A DNA stretch of 64,000 bases from contig NZ_CAKJTJ010000014.1 of the NCBI RefSeq assembly GCF_917563925.1, positions 30,021 through 94,020 on the forward strand. The letters run 5' to 3'. A model generated the notes under the pieces. That model had not been told where the DNA came from, did not search any database, and worked only from the letters and a program-made list of their open reading frames with translations. The number at the start of each line of letters is the position of its first letter. Within the stretch, counting starts at the first letter, position 1. A program made the translations under genes and the position numbers. Positions 18,094 through 26,821 of the stretch are shown here, piece after piece. Source of the DNA: Sutcliffiella rhizosphaerae (GTDB taxonomy: Bacteria > Bacillota > Bacilli > Bacillales > Bacillaceae_I).

Positions 18094-18823
18094 TGTAAGT
18101 ATGAAGCATGTAGTAATCGAACAGCTGCGTTTTAAACTTTCTGCCTATTCAGGAGTTTTTCTATCATTGGTAGTTGTACAAATTATTGCTATACTTTTTT
18201 CTTTTAACGGGATAGGGATGTCTGTTGGTGGAGTGAATAGTTTAAATTATCAAGTAAATCAATTTTCAAATGATTTAGTTTTTACCTTTACACTTTTATG
18301 GGCATTTATTTCAGCAATTATCCTTACAGCTCGATCGTTGAGGAATGATGATTTTACTTTTGTTTCCAGCAGGTTAACTAGTAACCTTTCAAATATTTTA
18401 TTTTTGGTAATAGCGGCAGTGATTGCTACTGTAACCACAGAACTAAGCAGCTTTCTATTGAGAGTCATTATCTATTTTTTACCAAACACAGGAACAATTT
18501 TCATTACACCGAATTCTTTTTCATTAGAAATATTAGCTAGCGGGTTATTTGCAACTTTTCTATATCTATTATTGTTAGCAGGTATCGGTTACTTTGTTGG
18601 AACCATTACTCGCCTACATCCATTAATGAATATAATTGTACCTTTGATTATATTTGGCTATTTTATTCTTGGTGGAAAGACTAATGAAGGAATGCCATTT
18701 ATAATGAGTTTTTTCTTGAATGAAAGTTTTCTTTTCATGTTTTTCATTAAATGTATAATGACGCTTGTAATTCTGTTAGCTGTTTCAAGCTGGATTTTTA
18801 ACAGAGGGGAGGTTAGGCAATAA
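18080..18823 (+). CDS. ABC transporter permease (ABC-2-like)
   Basis: 247 residues with six predicted helices. ATG at 18080 is chosen for 7-nt spacing to AGGAGGG inside the upstream ATPase gene. No obvious conserved residues beyond the hydrophobic pattern. Ends TAATG, sharing a base with the start of the next gene, so the operon is translationally coupled. Confidence 0.85.
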   Translation: MSLNDVSMKHVVIEQLRFKLSAYSGVFLSLVVVQIIAILFSFNGIGMSVGGVNSLNYQVNQFSNDLVFTFTLLWAFISAIILTARSLRNDDFTFVSSRLTSNLSNILFLVIAAVIATVTTELSSFLLRVIIYFLPNTGTIFITPNSFSLEILASGLFATFLYLLLLAGIGYFVGTITRLHPLMNIIVPLIIFGYFILGGKTNEGMPFIMSFFLNESFLFMFFIKCIMTLVILLAVSSWIFNRGEVRQ

Positions 18824-19497
18824 TGTCAATAGTTGGTGCTTTGTTTCCTTTACTTATTGTGATTATCTTCTTTATCCTACTGTGGATAGGATTAAACAAA
18901 GTAAGAATAAGGTTTTCTTACAAGAAAAATTGGGCGATATTATTTTGTTATGTCGGATTATTACTACTATCCACAATTACTTTCATTCTCTTACCCGTTG
19001 ACAAGTTTGTCTCAAGTGAAGAGGTGATAGAAACTGAAAATGTATCAACAACATACGAAAGCCTTCTTGAAAAAGAGAATGTAGAGTACTTGGTTAAGAA
19101 AAAAGAAAGCATGCCTTATACGAATAGTAGCATAGATGTTCGCGAAATAGGTTCTTCTGGCGTTACGGTAATGTTTGAAAGAGATAGCGAGTTAATGAAT
19201 GAAATACAGGTCAATGTCTATGCTGGTGAAGCAATTATTGACAACATTAACGTTTCATCAATGATAAGCTTACCTACGTATTATCTTGAAAATAATGTTT
19301 TTTACGTTCGAAATATGAACGAAGTAGAAATCAATCTAACATATTGGAATCTTGGTTATCCATCGAGACAATTTAATAATTTTCGATTGATGGAGCATTC
19401 TGGAAGTTCTTTTATCTATCCAATTATTCATTTAAAGGTTCCAGAGAAATTAGAGGTTATCTCAGGTCCAGATTTATTTATTGAAGAAATAAAATAG
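18823..19497 (+). CDS. Membrane-anchored protein of the GntR-ABC operon, unknown function
   Basis: 224 residues: two N-terminal helices (PLLIVIIFFILLWIGL; WAILFCYVGLLLLSTITFIL) and a long extracytoplasmic domain rich in Ser/Asn/Glu with beta-like pattern. The last gene of the operon; the ATG overlaps the permease stop by 1 bp. I do not recognise the domain. Location suggests an accessory or sensing subunit of the transporter. Confidence 0.75.
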   Translation: MSIVGALFPLLIVIIFFILLWIGLNKVRIRFSYKKNWAILFCYVGLLLLSTITFILLPVDKFVSSEEVIETENVSTTYESLLEKENVEYLVKKKESMPYTNSSIDVREIGSSGVTVMFERDSELMNEIQVNVYAGEAIIDNINVSSMISLPTYYLENNVFYVRNMNEVEINLTYWNLGYPSRQFNNFRLMEHSGSSFIYPIIHLKVPEKLEVISGPDLFIEEIK

Positions 19498-19507
19498 CAG
19501 AAAAAAA

Positions 19508-19827
19508 CATGAGTGCTCAACTCATGCCAGTGTATAGACAAAGGTCCATTTTTATTTAAATTCATGCAATTCTCTTGTTGATCGTAGTGGAAAACGCGCA
19601 GACTCCTCGAAAATGCTACCACATTTTCTTCGTGCGATGAATCGCTGTCGAAGCCTTCCTTGTCCTGCGGGAGGAAGGGACATGGGAAACCCCACAGGGC
19701 GCAGCCCGAGGAGGTTCCCGGACCGCCTGCGGAAAGCGAAGCGTCTGAAACGAAGATCAACAGTCAAATGCAAATTTAAAAATAATTTGGGTTTGTCAAC
19801 AGTCTGCCATGAGTGCTCAACTCATGC
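19508..19827. mobile_element. MITE-like element inside a terminator, flanked by 20-bp duplication
   Basis: The same 20 bp, CATGAGTGCTCAACTCATGC, occur at 19508-19527 and 19808-19827. Each is a terminator stem (CATGAGT/ACTCATG). The A-tract survives only on the left copy and the T-tract only on the right, so one terminator was split and duplicated. The 280-bp insert begins CCAGTGTATAGACAAA and ends in the inverse of GCAGACTGTTGACAAA (11 of 16 identical), its arms stay partly complementary inward (GTTGATC..), and the GC-rich centre (GGGCGCAGCCCGAGGAGG, CTGCGGAAAGCGAAGCG) resembles widespread Bacillaceae intergenic repeats. No transposase: a non-autonomous element. The ORFs it contains are not plausible genes. 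Confidence 0.75.
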
Positions 19828-19833
19828 TTTTTT

Positions 19834-20004
19834 CTATCGATTCTTCTCATCTGATTTCTTTTTTGCAAAATAGAAAGCTAGAAATATCAATGGAATGGCA
19901 ATTATCCATGGTACATTAATATGACTTTGCGTAATAATGGCTAGAAATAACAAGATCCCGATTCCGACTATAATATATAAACAGCCCCTGCCGAACGTTT
20001 CCAT
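19834..20004 (-). CDS. Small two-helix membrane protein, 56 aa
   Basis: ATG at 20004 with GGAGGGA 5 nt upstream; the upstream in-frame ATG at 20019 overlaps the RBS. Two hydrophobic helices (CLYIIVGIGILLFLAIIT; WIIAIPLIFLAFYFA) and a basic tail KKKSDEKNR. No known family recognised. It ends 7 bp from the right copy of the split terminator, which probably also ends this transcript. Confidence 0.65.
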   Translation of the reverse strand: METFGRGCLYIIVGIGILLFLAIITQSHINVPWIIAIPLIFLAFYFAKKKSDEKNR

Positions 20005-20048
20005 TATTATCCCTCCCATTGAAAATATATGTAGTAATGTATATATCC

Positions 20049-20079
20049 ATTCTCCAGGAATAGCAACATCCTGGAGAAT
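20049..20079 (-). terminator. Stem-loop after the 20087 gene
   Basis: Perfect 11-bp stem ATTCTCCAGGA / TCCTGGAGAAT with a 9-nt loop; T-tract weak on the minus strand. Confidence 0.6.
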
Positions 20080-20086
20080 TTTAGAT

Positions 20087-20425
20087 TCAAGGTCTGTTAT
20101 ACCTATAGGAACGAAAAGGATTTTTACTTTTTATCTGGTTGTTTTCTTTCGTTTTTTCAATAAAGTATTCTACTTTATGTTCTGGTTCCTTATTAATATA
20201 TAGGTTCTCACTATTATCCCCACTAATTTGACCTTGATCTGAAGCGGTATAGGATACGCCGGCTTGTGCCCCGGCATTTGCAAGATTATTATGATTATCA
20301 TTTGTATTGTATATGTTGATGGTTAAGTTAAATTCAATAATTTTACCATCCTGCTCAAGTCTTAAAGTAGGTTTCATTCCTATTTGATTGTTGGATAAAT
20401 TCTGCTCGCCAGCATTGTTATTCAT
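20087..20425 (-). CDS. Asn-rich protein with NNLAN-AG motif, possibly spore-associated
   Basis: 112 residues, ATG with AGGAG 7 nt upstream. Asn-rich N-terminus, a short beta-like stretch (KPTLRLEQDGKIIEFNLTINIYN), then NNLANAGAQAGVSYTASD and QGQISG, then a charged tail. Shares the pattern NNLANxGxxAGxxxxAS...QxSG with the gene just upstream (20456), so the two are related. No signal peptide or catalytic motif. Low-complexity Gly/Asn/Gln content and neighbours (GerPA-like, sspP, sspO) suggest a spore-layer protein, which is inference. Confidence 0.65.
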   Translation of the reverse strand: MNNNAGEQNLSNNQIGMKPTLRLEQDGKIIEFNLTINIYNTNDNHNNLANAGAQAGVSYTASDQGQISGDNSENLYINKEPEHKVEYFIEKTKENNQIKSKNPFRSYRYNRP

Positions 20426-20455
20426 AATGCACTCCTATCATAAAAGCAGAGAAGC

Positions 20456-20809
20456 TTAGTCCTCCTCATCTTCAACTATAGTAAAGGATTCCTCCGGTGG
20501 AGGTGGAGGTTCAATTGTACCATCCTCTAAAATATTTAGGCCTCTCTTTTTGGCAATTTGCCCCATTTGATTTGCGTTTTGTCCGTATTTTTTGGCAATT
20601 TGTCCACCTTGACTAACGTTAGTTCCACGTTTACCGCTTACTTGTGCACCACCTGAAGCATCAATTTTTGTTCCTGCCTCACCACCCTGATTTGCAAGGT
20701 TGTTGGTGTTTTTATTCTTGTTTCTGTTCCGGTCATCAACACTGTTTCGATTAGTAGGATGGAACATGATATCGTCTTCCCCAATATTACCCCAATTTTG
20801 ATCTGTCAA
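20456..20809 (-). CDS. Gly/Asn/Gln-rich protein with repeats, paralogue of the downstream gene
   Basis: 117 residues from a TTG behind AGAGGAGTG (the GTG at 20818 lies inside the RBS). Contains NNLANQGGEAGTKIDASG then GAQVSGKRG and an internal repeat GGQIAKKYGQNANQ / MGQIAKKRGLN; the tail is acidic with a run of five prolines (EPPPPPEESF). It is the first gene of a two-gene minus-strand operon, with 30 bp to the next gene. Family unknown to me; composition is that of a structural or intrinsically disordered protein. Confidence 0.65.
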   Translation of the reverse strand: MTDQNWGNIGEDDIMFHPTNRNSVDDRNRNKNKNTNNLANQGGEAGTKIDASGGAQVSGKRGTNVSQGGQIAKKYGQNANQMGQIAKKRGLNILEDGTIEPPPPPEESFTIVEDEED

Positions 20810-20986
20810 ATAAATCACTCCTCTTGATAAAATTTACTATACCAATGTATTCCACTAACAGAAAATTGGATAAGCAATTGTCCCTATTTAGTTTAAAGAA
20901 GTCATATTTGATTTATTTGTCACGTTTTCATTCTCGCTGCATATACTTTCCATTGTGTGATAAATTATGGAAGGGAAGATAACCGG

Positions 20987-21136
20987 ATGATGGAAACTTA
21001 CAATATTGATAGAGTATTAGTGTTAGATACGAATAAAGAAGGGGTTTCAAATGATTTCAAAGTTATTGAAGTCAATGTCTCAGATGAAACTGAAAACTTA
21101 CCTGCTTTAGTTAACCCAATTAAGTTAAATTTATAG
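20987..21136 (+). CDS. Short acidic protein, 49 aa, unknown
   Basis: ATGATG start with AAGGGA about 10 nt upstream. Product MMETYNIDRVLVLDTNKE... ending LVNPIKLNL is regular coding-like sequence with alternating hydrophobic residues and no low complexity. It is divergent from the 20456 gene (177 bp between starts), perhaps sharing a regulatory region. No family recognised. A real gene is likely but not proven. Confidence 0.5.
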   Translation: MMETYNIDRVLVLDTNKEGVSNDFKVIEVNVSDETENLPALVNPIKLNL

Positions 21137-21496
21137 AAAAGGAATCCATCTTAATTGTAGTGCTTACATAATGAGATGGATTGATATGTCAAACACCTGT
21201 CTGAGAAGCAAATGGTCACCTGAAAGGATGGTATTACTTTTTCACCGCTCGGCTCATTATCTCGCTAGCCTACGATACTAGACAAAAGGGGCGGACCCAA
21301 TCTTGGGTACGCCCTAAAAGTATGTAGACAGAAAGTATTTTAGTTAAATTACATATTTATTTATGTTGGGGAATTAAAAGATATTCATATAGCATTTAAT
21401 GAAAAGGGAAGGACCGATAAGTATCTAAAGATTGATTTCAACTTTTATTTTACAATTGATATAATTAAAGGAATGACAGTTTAATGGAGGACAAGC
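21137..21496. other. 360-bp gap with hairpins, possible gene remnant
   Basis: Contains a 9-bp inverted repeat AATCCATCT (21143-21151) / AGATGGATT (21174-21182) and a strong stem-loop at 21289-21314. From about 21350 to 21483 a frame without stops or start reads YVGELKDIHIAFNEKGRTDK and on to KGMTV before a stop, which may be the tail of a decayed gene. Confidence 0.4.
21289..21314. terminator. GC-rich stem-loop
   Basis: GGGCG-g-ACCCAA / TTGGGT-a-CGCCC, 11 paired bases around one mismatch with a tiny loop. No clear T-tract follows (CTAAAAG), so terminator function is uncertain. Confidence 0.45.
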
Positions 21497-21985
21497 TTGG
21501 AATTATATTGTGTAAAACATAAACAAATACTAGTGGAACGGTATATTAATGGAGAAAAAAAAATAGAACCATACTGTGTGGACTGTGAAATAGAACAAAA
21601 GTATCAACTACATTCCAAAATCAATAGTCAGGAAAGCACCTTTAGAAAAACTACAAAACTGTATTTGGTAGTTGCTGTATTATTTTCTTTTATCGTATTA
21701 GTGATGCCGCTTTCGATCACCGTAAAAGTTATTGTTTGGATAATTCTACTATTAATGTGCCTAAAGAAATTACTAAATCATTTTTTATCAAGTGCAATTT
21801 TTGAGAATGGTTATGAAAGTAATGATATACGGGCAAAAATACTGAATCAAAGTAGTATTCAAGAAAATGAAGTTGCTCAAAGAAAGAGACAATGGAAAAA
21901 AGATTTTTTACAACTGAATAAAGGGAAAAAATGGACACAAGAAGATTGGGAATGGTACTTAAGACAATATTACCGAAAAGATTAG
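21497..21985 (+). CDS. Zinc-finger-like, membrane-spanning protein, unknown
   Basis: 162 residues, TTG start with GGAGG 6 nt upstream. N-terminus has a likely metal site CVKH (Cys5, His8) plus CVDC (Cys28, Cys31), similar to B-box-like or zinc-ribbon fingers. One or two transmembrane helices follow (LYLVVAVLFSFIVLVMPL; VIVWIILLLMCL), then a charged C-terminus with KKWTQEDWEWYLRQYY. Cytosolic finger, membrane hairpin, cytosolic tail is a plausible topology. No function can be assigned. Confidence 0.75.
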   Translation: MELYCVKHKQILVERYINGEKKIEPYCVDCEIEQKYQLHSKINSQESTFRKTTKLYLVVAVLFSFIVLVMPLSITVKVIVWIILLLMCLKKLLNHFLSSAIFENGYESNDIRAKILNQSSIQENEVAQRKRQWKKDFLQLNKGKKWTQEDWEWYLRQYYRKD

Positions 21986-22055
21986 CTCCTTAGGACGTCC
22001 ACCTATACAAGCATAAACATGCCATCATACGCTACCTAAAAGGAGTGTGTGATGG

Positions 22056-22283
22056 ATGGGGTGTTTTATTAATAAAGTAATAATTAAAAATGTAAATGGT
22101 GGAGTTGTCAATTTTGGCAATATATTTAAAGCTAGTCCAATAGCGGAAGAAACAGGTGTGACCGGGGCAGGTTCCGGGAATGTTGGCCAATCTATAAGGA
22201 CTTTTACAAAAATAAGTATAGTTAATGTCAATGGCAAAAAGGAAGTCAAAGTGATAGATGAAATTGTTGAGAATGATGAGTAA
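22056..22283 (+). CDS. GerPA/GerPF-family spore germination protein
   Basis: 75 residues, ATG with AGGAG 10 nt upstream. Sequence features of the GerPA/GerPF family: KNVNGGVVNFGNIFKASP followed by a Gly/Ser-rich TGAGSGNVG and a second beta strand. GerP proteins help germinants reach inner spore receptors through the coat. It is not in a gerPABCDEF cluster here, so it is an orphan paralogue. Expression in the mother cell (SigK) would be expected but no promoter was resolved. Confidence 0.75.
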   Translation: MGCFINKVIIKNVNGGVVNFGNIFKASPIAEETGVTGAGSGNVGQSIRTFTKISIVNVNGKKEVKVIDEIVENDE

Positions 22284-22407
22284 TCACAAGGATAAAAACA
22301 AATAAAAAAAGGGGAACTCCAATAAATAATTGCCTAAATGCATCATTAGCAGGATTAATAACAAGACAATTACAGTAGAATTCCCCAAAAACATTATTAT
22401 ATTTTTT

Positions 22408-22557
22408 CTACATATCGTGGCTAGAATTATTTTTTTGGCGGGTGTGGTTGCGGTTTTTAACTTTATGGGAACCACTTAAAGGGGCAGGTTGTCCTGATCC
22501 TGTTTGATTATTTTTAGGTTGGTTTCTCACCATATCCTTATGATCATTTTTGTTCAT
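22408..22557 (-). CDS. sspP: Small acid-soluble spore protein P
   Basis: 49 residues, ATG with AAAGGAGGCGAT upstream. Ends [18 protein letters not shown], nearly identical to the B. subtilis SspP C-terminus, after [19 protein letters not shown]. SspP is a minor spore-core protein made in the forespore under SigG. Position before sspO and citB agrees with B. subtilis, though here a plus-strand gene separates sspP from sspO. Confidence 0.93.
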   Translation of the reverse strand: MNKNDHKDMVRNQPKNNQTGSGQPAPLSGSHKVKNRNHTRQKNNSSHDM

Positions 22558-22690
22558 CGTATAATCGCCTCCTTTGTTATAGTGTTTGATAAATGAATGT
22601 TTATATGCTCCTAGAATATAGGTATATTTTTCAGTGTTATTGGTCAGTATATGTAGAGCTAAAGCACAATTACTAAAGGAGCGATACCTT

Positions 22691-22948
22691 ATGCCATATC
22701 ATAAAAATAAACAACAGGCCTTTCAAGCAGCTCAACAAGGAACTGAACAAGCAAAGGATATTTACGAATTGATTGTGCGAAACGATCCTGATTATGGAAA
22801 CGATTTTAAACGCCTTGAGAATGAAGTAAATGAAGCGTTGGAACAAATCAATAATGCTTTGGAGGTTGCATCCGATACGCAGCGTGTTCAATTGCAACAA
22901 TTCCAGCAAGACCTTGGGCGAATGATGCAGGGTCATGGAGATCTTTAA
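22691..22948 (+). CDS. Small helical protein, DUF2524/YtzC-like
   Basis: 85 residues from the ATG at 22691 (AAAGGAG 9 nt ahead; the ORF extends upstream without an RBS). Two long amphipathic helices rich in Gln/Glu/Ala; the end [21 protein letters not shown] resembles the C-terminus of YtzC-type DUF2524 proteins. Family call is tentative. It interrupts the sspO-sspP operon arrangement known from B. subtilis. Confidence 0.7.
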   Translation: MPYHKNKQQAFQAAQQGTEQAKDIYELIVRNDPDYGNDFKRLENEVNEALEQINNALEVASDTQRVQLQQFQQDLGRMMQGHGDL

Positions 22949-23065
22949 AAATTCTTGAACCATCTTTTATACCAAAGATTTTGGTTGAAGGGTGGTTTTA
23001 TTCGTTTAATACTACATGAAAAAGAGAACGGTTCTGCTTAACCGTTCCATATATCTAAACGAACA

Positions 23066-23215
23066 CTATTGATTTTTCTTACGTTTCTTATTATTTTGCC
23101 TTTGCTCTTCAGTTAAAGGTTCACTGGAGAATTCTTCATTATAGCCTGCTCCTATACCTTGTGCCTTTGCAACATTCATTCCTTCAATAACATGATTTGC
23201 CTTTCTTTTTGCCAT
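23066..23215 (-). CDS. sspO: Small acid-soluble spore protein O
   Basis: 49 residues, ATG at 23215 with GGAGGTG upstream (ORF extends further without an RBS). [20 protein letters not shown] and GAGYNEEF...[16 protein letters not shown] match SspO (CotK). A forespore, SigG-type minor spore protein. It is divergent from citB, as in B. subtilis. Confidence 0.95.
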   Translation of the reverse strand: MAKRKANHVIEGMNVAKAQGIGAGYNEEFSSEPLTEEQRQNNKKRKKNQ

Positions 23216-23283
23216 CAGTCCCACCTCCATTATTAGCATCTCCTTATGTTTCTTTTGCATGTATTTGTGGAATATTATGAAAG

Positions 23284-23344
23284 ATAAGGCTAACTTATGT
23301 GATTTGATAACTTTATTGATATTTACTTATGAGAAATGTTGTAT
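23284..23344 (+). promoter_or_regulatory. citB promoter with CcpC-type operator
   Basis: ATAA-N7-TTAT dyad at 23284-23298, exactly the CcpC box I consensus, followed by a half site TTAT at 23327-23330. A -35 TTGATA (23316-23321) and -10 TTGTAT (23339-23344) are 17 bp apart, which places the half site between them, as in B. subtilis citB. Implies repression by CcpC relieved by citrate. The match is by eye. Confidence 0.6.
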
Positions 23345-23505
23345 TAAGATAATATCGTAAGGACTATACGGTGGGAGAAACAACTCGAAAATTGTCTCTA
23401 AGAAAAACAATGTCGCAAACGCTTTCTCTAGTAGAAGCATGTTTTTCATGCCTAAAAATTGTTCATAGCGAAGTCCTATTAAACTATGAGTAGGGGGTAA
23501 TACAT

Positions 23506-26211
23506 ATGACGAAGCAAGATGTTTTTAATGCGCGCACTTCTTTTGAAGTGAATGGAAAAACGTATCATTATTATTCTTTGCAAGCGCTTGAAAATGCAAA
23601 GGTAGGTAACGTGTCACGCCTGCCTTATTCCATTAAAGTACTTTTGGAATCTGTTCTACGCCAAGTGGACGGTCGTGTAATTACGAAGGAGCACGTTGAA
23701 AATTTAGCTAAATGGGGAACGGACGAACAAAAGGACGTGGATGTACCATTCAAGCCTTCTCGTGTAATTCTTCAAGACTTTACAGGTGTTCCAGCAGTAG
23801 TTGATCTTGCATCACTACGCAAAGCAATGGCTGACTTAGGTGGAAACCCTGATAAAATCAATCCTGAAATTCCAGTTGATCTAGTCATTGACCACTCAGT
23901 ACAAGTAGATAGAGCTGGTACGGCAGATTCGCTTGATTTTAACATGAAGTTAGAATTTGAGCGTAATGCAGAGCGTTATAAGTTCCTAAGCTGGGCAAAA
24001 AAATCATTTGATAACTACCGCGCGGTTCCACCAGCAACTGGTATCGTTCACCAAGTTAACTTAGAGTACTTGGCTAACGTAGTTCATGCTGTTGAAGAAG
24101 ATGGTGAACTTGTTGCATTCCCTGACACACTTGTTGGTACTGACTCCCATACAACAATGATCAATGGTATTGGTGTTCTTGGTTGGGGTGTAGGTGGAAT
24201 TGAAGCTGAAGCTGGAATGCTCGGGCAGCCTTCATACTTCCCAGTTCCTGAAGTGGTTGGAGTTAAGTTAACTGGAACATTACCTAACGGAACTACTGCT
24301 ACAGACTTGGCGTTAAAAGTTACCCAAGTACTGCGTAAGCATGGTGTGGTTGGTAAATTTGTAGAATTCTTCGGTCCTGGAGTTTCTGAACTTCCACTTG
24401 CTGATCGCGCAACAATTGCAAATATGGCGCCAGAGTATGGTGCAACTTGTGGATTCTTCCCAATTGATGATGAGTCCCTTGACTACATGCGCTTAACTGG
24501 GCGTTCAGAAGAGCAAATTAAGCTAGTAGAAGAATATTGTAAAGCAAATGGACTATTCTTTAGCCCAGACGCAGACCCTGTTTATACAGATGTTGTTGAT
24601 ATTAACCTAGATGAAATAGAGCCTAACTTGTCTGGTCCAAAGCGACCACAAGATCTTGTTTCCCTATCCATGATGCAGGAGACTTTCCGCAATGCATTAA
24701 TAGCACCACAAGGTAACCAAGGCTATGGTATGTCTCCAACTGACATTAATAAAGAAGTAGAAGTGGCGCTTGCTTCTGGCGAAAAAACTACTATGAAGAC
24801 CGGTTCTATCGCTATTGCATCCATCACTTCCTGTACAAATACATCTAACCCATACGTTTTAGTTGCTGCTGGTCTTGTAGCAAAAAAAGCAGTTGAACTA
24901 GGTTTAGAAGTACCAAGCTTTGTAAAAACATCTCTAGCACCAGGTTCAAAAGTAGTTACAGGTTACTTACATGACTCTGGTTTACAACCATATTTGGATC
25001 AATTAGGATTCAACATCGTTGGTTATGGCTGTGCAACATGTATCGGTAACTCGGGTCCTTTAGCTGATGAGATTGAAGAAGCTGTTGCTGAGAATGACTT
25101 GCTTGTTACATCTGTTCTTTCTGGTAACCGTAACTTCGAAGGACGTATCCACCCACTTGTTAAAGGTAACTACCTTGCATCTCCACCTCTAGTAGTGGCA
25201 TATGCACTTGCAGGTAATGTAGATATTGACCTTCAAAATGATGTTCTTGGCAAAGATAAGAACGGCAACGATGTACATTTCAAAGATATTTGGCCATCTA
25301 CGGATGAAGTGAAGGAAGTAGTAAAATCTACAGTAACTCCAGAACTATTCCGCAGAGAGTATGAGAGAGTATTTGATGATAATGAGCGTTGGAACCAAAT
25401 TGAGACTTCTGATGAAGCACTTTATAGCTGGGATAACGACTCAACTTACATTCAAAACCCACCATTCTTTGAAGGATTAACTCCAGATGCTGGTACGGTT
25501 GAACCGCTTTCTGATCTTCGTGTAGTTGGTAAATTTGGTGATTCCGTAACAACGGACCATATTTCACCTGCAGGATCAATTGGTAAAGATACACCAGCGG
25601 GTAAATACTTGCAAGCAAACGGTGTAACTCCTCGTGAGTTCAACTCATATGGATCCCGTCGTGGTAACCATGAAGTGATGATGCGTGGTACTTTTGCAAA
25701 CATTCGTATCCGTAACCAAATCGCTCCTGGAACAGAGGGTGGCTGGACGACTTACTGGCCAACAGGCGATGTTATGTCCATATATGATGCTTGCATGAAA
25801 TACAAAGATGTTGGAACTGGGTTGATGGTTATTGCTGGTAAAGATTACGGGATGGGAAGCTCTCGTGACTGGGCAGCAAAAGGAACAAACCTTCTTGGAA
25901 TTAAGACAGTTATTGCGGAAAGCTTCGAAAGAATTCACCGTAGTAACCTTGTCTTAATGGGAGTTCTTCCTCTTCAATTTAAAGATGGAGAAAATGCTGA
26001 AATTCTTGGCTTAACTGGTAAAGAAACGTTTGAAGTTGCTGTTGATGAAACAGTAAAACCACGTGACTTTGTAAAGGTTACTGCTACAGACCAAGAAGGC
26101 AACCAAAAAGAGTTTGAAGCTCTAGTTCGTTTTGATAGCGAAGTAGAAATTGATTACTATCGTCATGGTGGAATCTTGCGCATGGTATTGCGTGATAAAT
26201 TAAAAGCATAA
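23506..26211 (+). CDS. citB: Aconitate hydratase (aconitase), AcnA/CitB type
   Basis: Interconverts citrate and isocitrate in the TCA cycle; in B. subtilis the apo-form also binds RNA. 901 residues, the normal AcnA length. The 4Fe-4S ligands are Cys443 (SCTNTSNP), Cys509 and Cys512 ([10 protein letters not shown]). The swivel domain holds [16 protein letters not shown] and [24 protein letters not shown] 9 nt before ATG. Codon use is more biased than neighbours, as expected for a highly expressed gene. Single-gene unit with a terminator. Confidence 0.98.
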   Translation: MTKQDVFNARTSFEVNGKTYHYYSLQALENAKVGNVSRLPYSIKVLLESVLRQVDGRVITKEHVENLAKWGTDEQKDVDVPFKPSRVILQDFTGVPAVVDLASLRKAMADLGGNPDKINPEIPVDLVIDHSVQVDRAGTADSLDFNMKLEFERNAERYKFLSWAKKSFDNYRAVPPATGIVHQVNLEYLANVVHAVEEDGELVAFPDTLVGTDSHTTMINGIGVLGWGVGGIEAEAGMLGQPSYFPVPEVVGVKLTGTLPNGTTATDLALKVTQVLRKHGVVGKFVEFFGPGVSELPLADRATIANMAPEYGATCGFFPIDDESLDYMRLTGRSEEQIKLVEEYCKANGLFFSPDADPVYTDVVDINLDEIEPNLSGPKRPQDLVSLSMMQETFRNALIAPQGNQGYGMSPTDINKEVEVALASGEKTTMKTGSIAIASITSCTNTSNPYVLVAAGLVAKKAVELGLEVPSFVKTSLAPGSKVVTGYLHDSGLQPYLDQLGFNIVGYGCATCIGNSGPLADEIEEAVAENDLLVTSVLSGNRNFEGRIHPLVKGNYLASPPLVVAYALAGNVDIDLQNDVLGKDKNGNDVHFKDIWPSTDEVKEVVKSTVTPELFRREYERVFDDNERWNQIETSDEALYSWDNDSTYIQNPPFFEGLTPDAGTVEPLSDLRVVGKFGDSVTTDHISPAGSIGKDTPAGKYLQANGVTPREFNSYGSRRGNHEVMMRGTFANIRIRNQIAPGTEGGWTTYWPTGDVMSIYDACMKYKDVGTGLMVIAGKDYGMGSSRDWAAKGTNLLGIKTVIAESFERIHRSNLVLMGVLPLQFKDGENAEILGLTGKETFEVAVDETVKPRDFVKVTATDQEGNQKEFEALVRFDSEVEIDYYRHGGILRMVLRDKLKA

Positions 26212-26220
26212 TAAAGAAAT

Positions 26221-26256
26221 AAAGCCGGTTCCGATATGGAGCCGGCTTTATTTTTT
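26221..26256 (+). terminator. citB terminator
   Basis: 12-bp stem with one G-T pair AAAGCCGGTTCC / GGAGCCGGCTTT, 5-nt loop, then ATTTTTTTG. Confidence 0.92.
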
Positions 26257-26401
26257 TGATTTAGTAATATGTTGTTTTATGCTTGGCGGAAAAAGGAAAT
26301 TTCTGTTTTTATAAGAAATGTTATAAAATAGACAAAAGGGTAACATTGATTTAGTCATAATTATGATTTAATAAAGGTATCATGAAATGAAGGAGCTTTT
26401 T

Positions 26402-26806
26402 ATGGATGCTGTTCAATTGGGACCTTTCCTGATAAAAAAGACTTATCTAGTACTAATTTTTTCAAGTATGCTTTCGTTTTTATATATTGCCATACTTCTT
26501 AGAAAGCGGACAAAATTATTACATAAAGTGGAAGAGGTTTTAACATCAGGTTTGTTAATCTGGCTACTTACATATAAATTTAGTATCATTTTTTTCAGGC
26601 CGTCAATATTATGGACAAATCCTTATGGTGTTCTATTTTTAACAGGAGGAACGGAAGGTGTTTACCTAGCTACTTTCGTCTTCATTGGATTTTCTTTTTG
26701 GAGATTTAATATAAGCAATATTTCATTAAAAACTTCAATAGTAATACTAATTCCAAGTCTAACCATTACTAGCTTCGCTTATTTTGGAATCATGACTTTG
26801 CTGTAA
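26402..26806 (+). CDS. Four-helix membrane protein upstream of thioredoxin
   Basis: 134 residues from the ATG at 26402 (AAGGAG 6 nt ahead; an earlier ATG at 26387 lacks an RBS). About four helices, with TNPYGVLFLTGGTEGVYL between helices 2 and 3, faintly like the Gly-rich loop of prolipoprotein diacylglyceryl transferase but much too short for that enzyme. 15 bp before the TlpA-like gene, so probably co-transcribed and perhaps a redox or lipoprotein-related partner. Function unknown. Confidence 0.75.
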   Translation: MDAVQLGPFLIKKTYLVLIFSSMLSFLYIAILLRKRTKLLHKVEEVLTSGLLIWLLTYKFSIIFFRPSILWTNPYGVLFLTGGTEGVYLATFVFIGFSFWRFNISNISLKTSIVILIPSLTITSFAYFGIMTLL

Positions 26807-26821
26807 AGGAGGAATGAAAAA

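Noticed and set aside
19552..19873. Overlapping ORFs on both strands (73-110 aa) with odd Arg/Ser/Pro-rich products
   Set aside because: They lie in the GC-rich core of the MITE-like element, lack ribosome binding sites, and arise because the repeat has few stop codons.
25328..25938. Minus-strand ORFs of 83-97 aa inside citB
   Set aside because: Shadow frames of a highly expressed, codon-biased gene; no RBS and no recognisable product.
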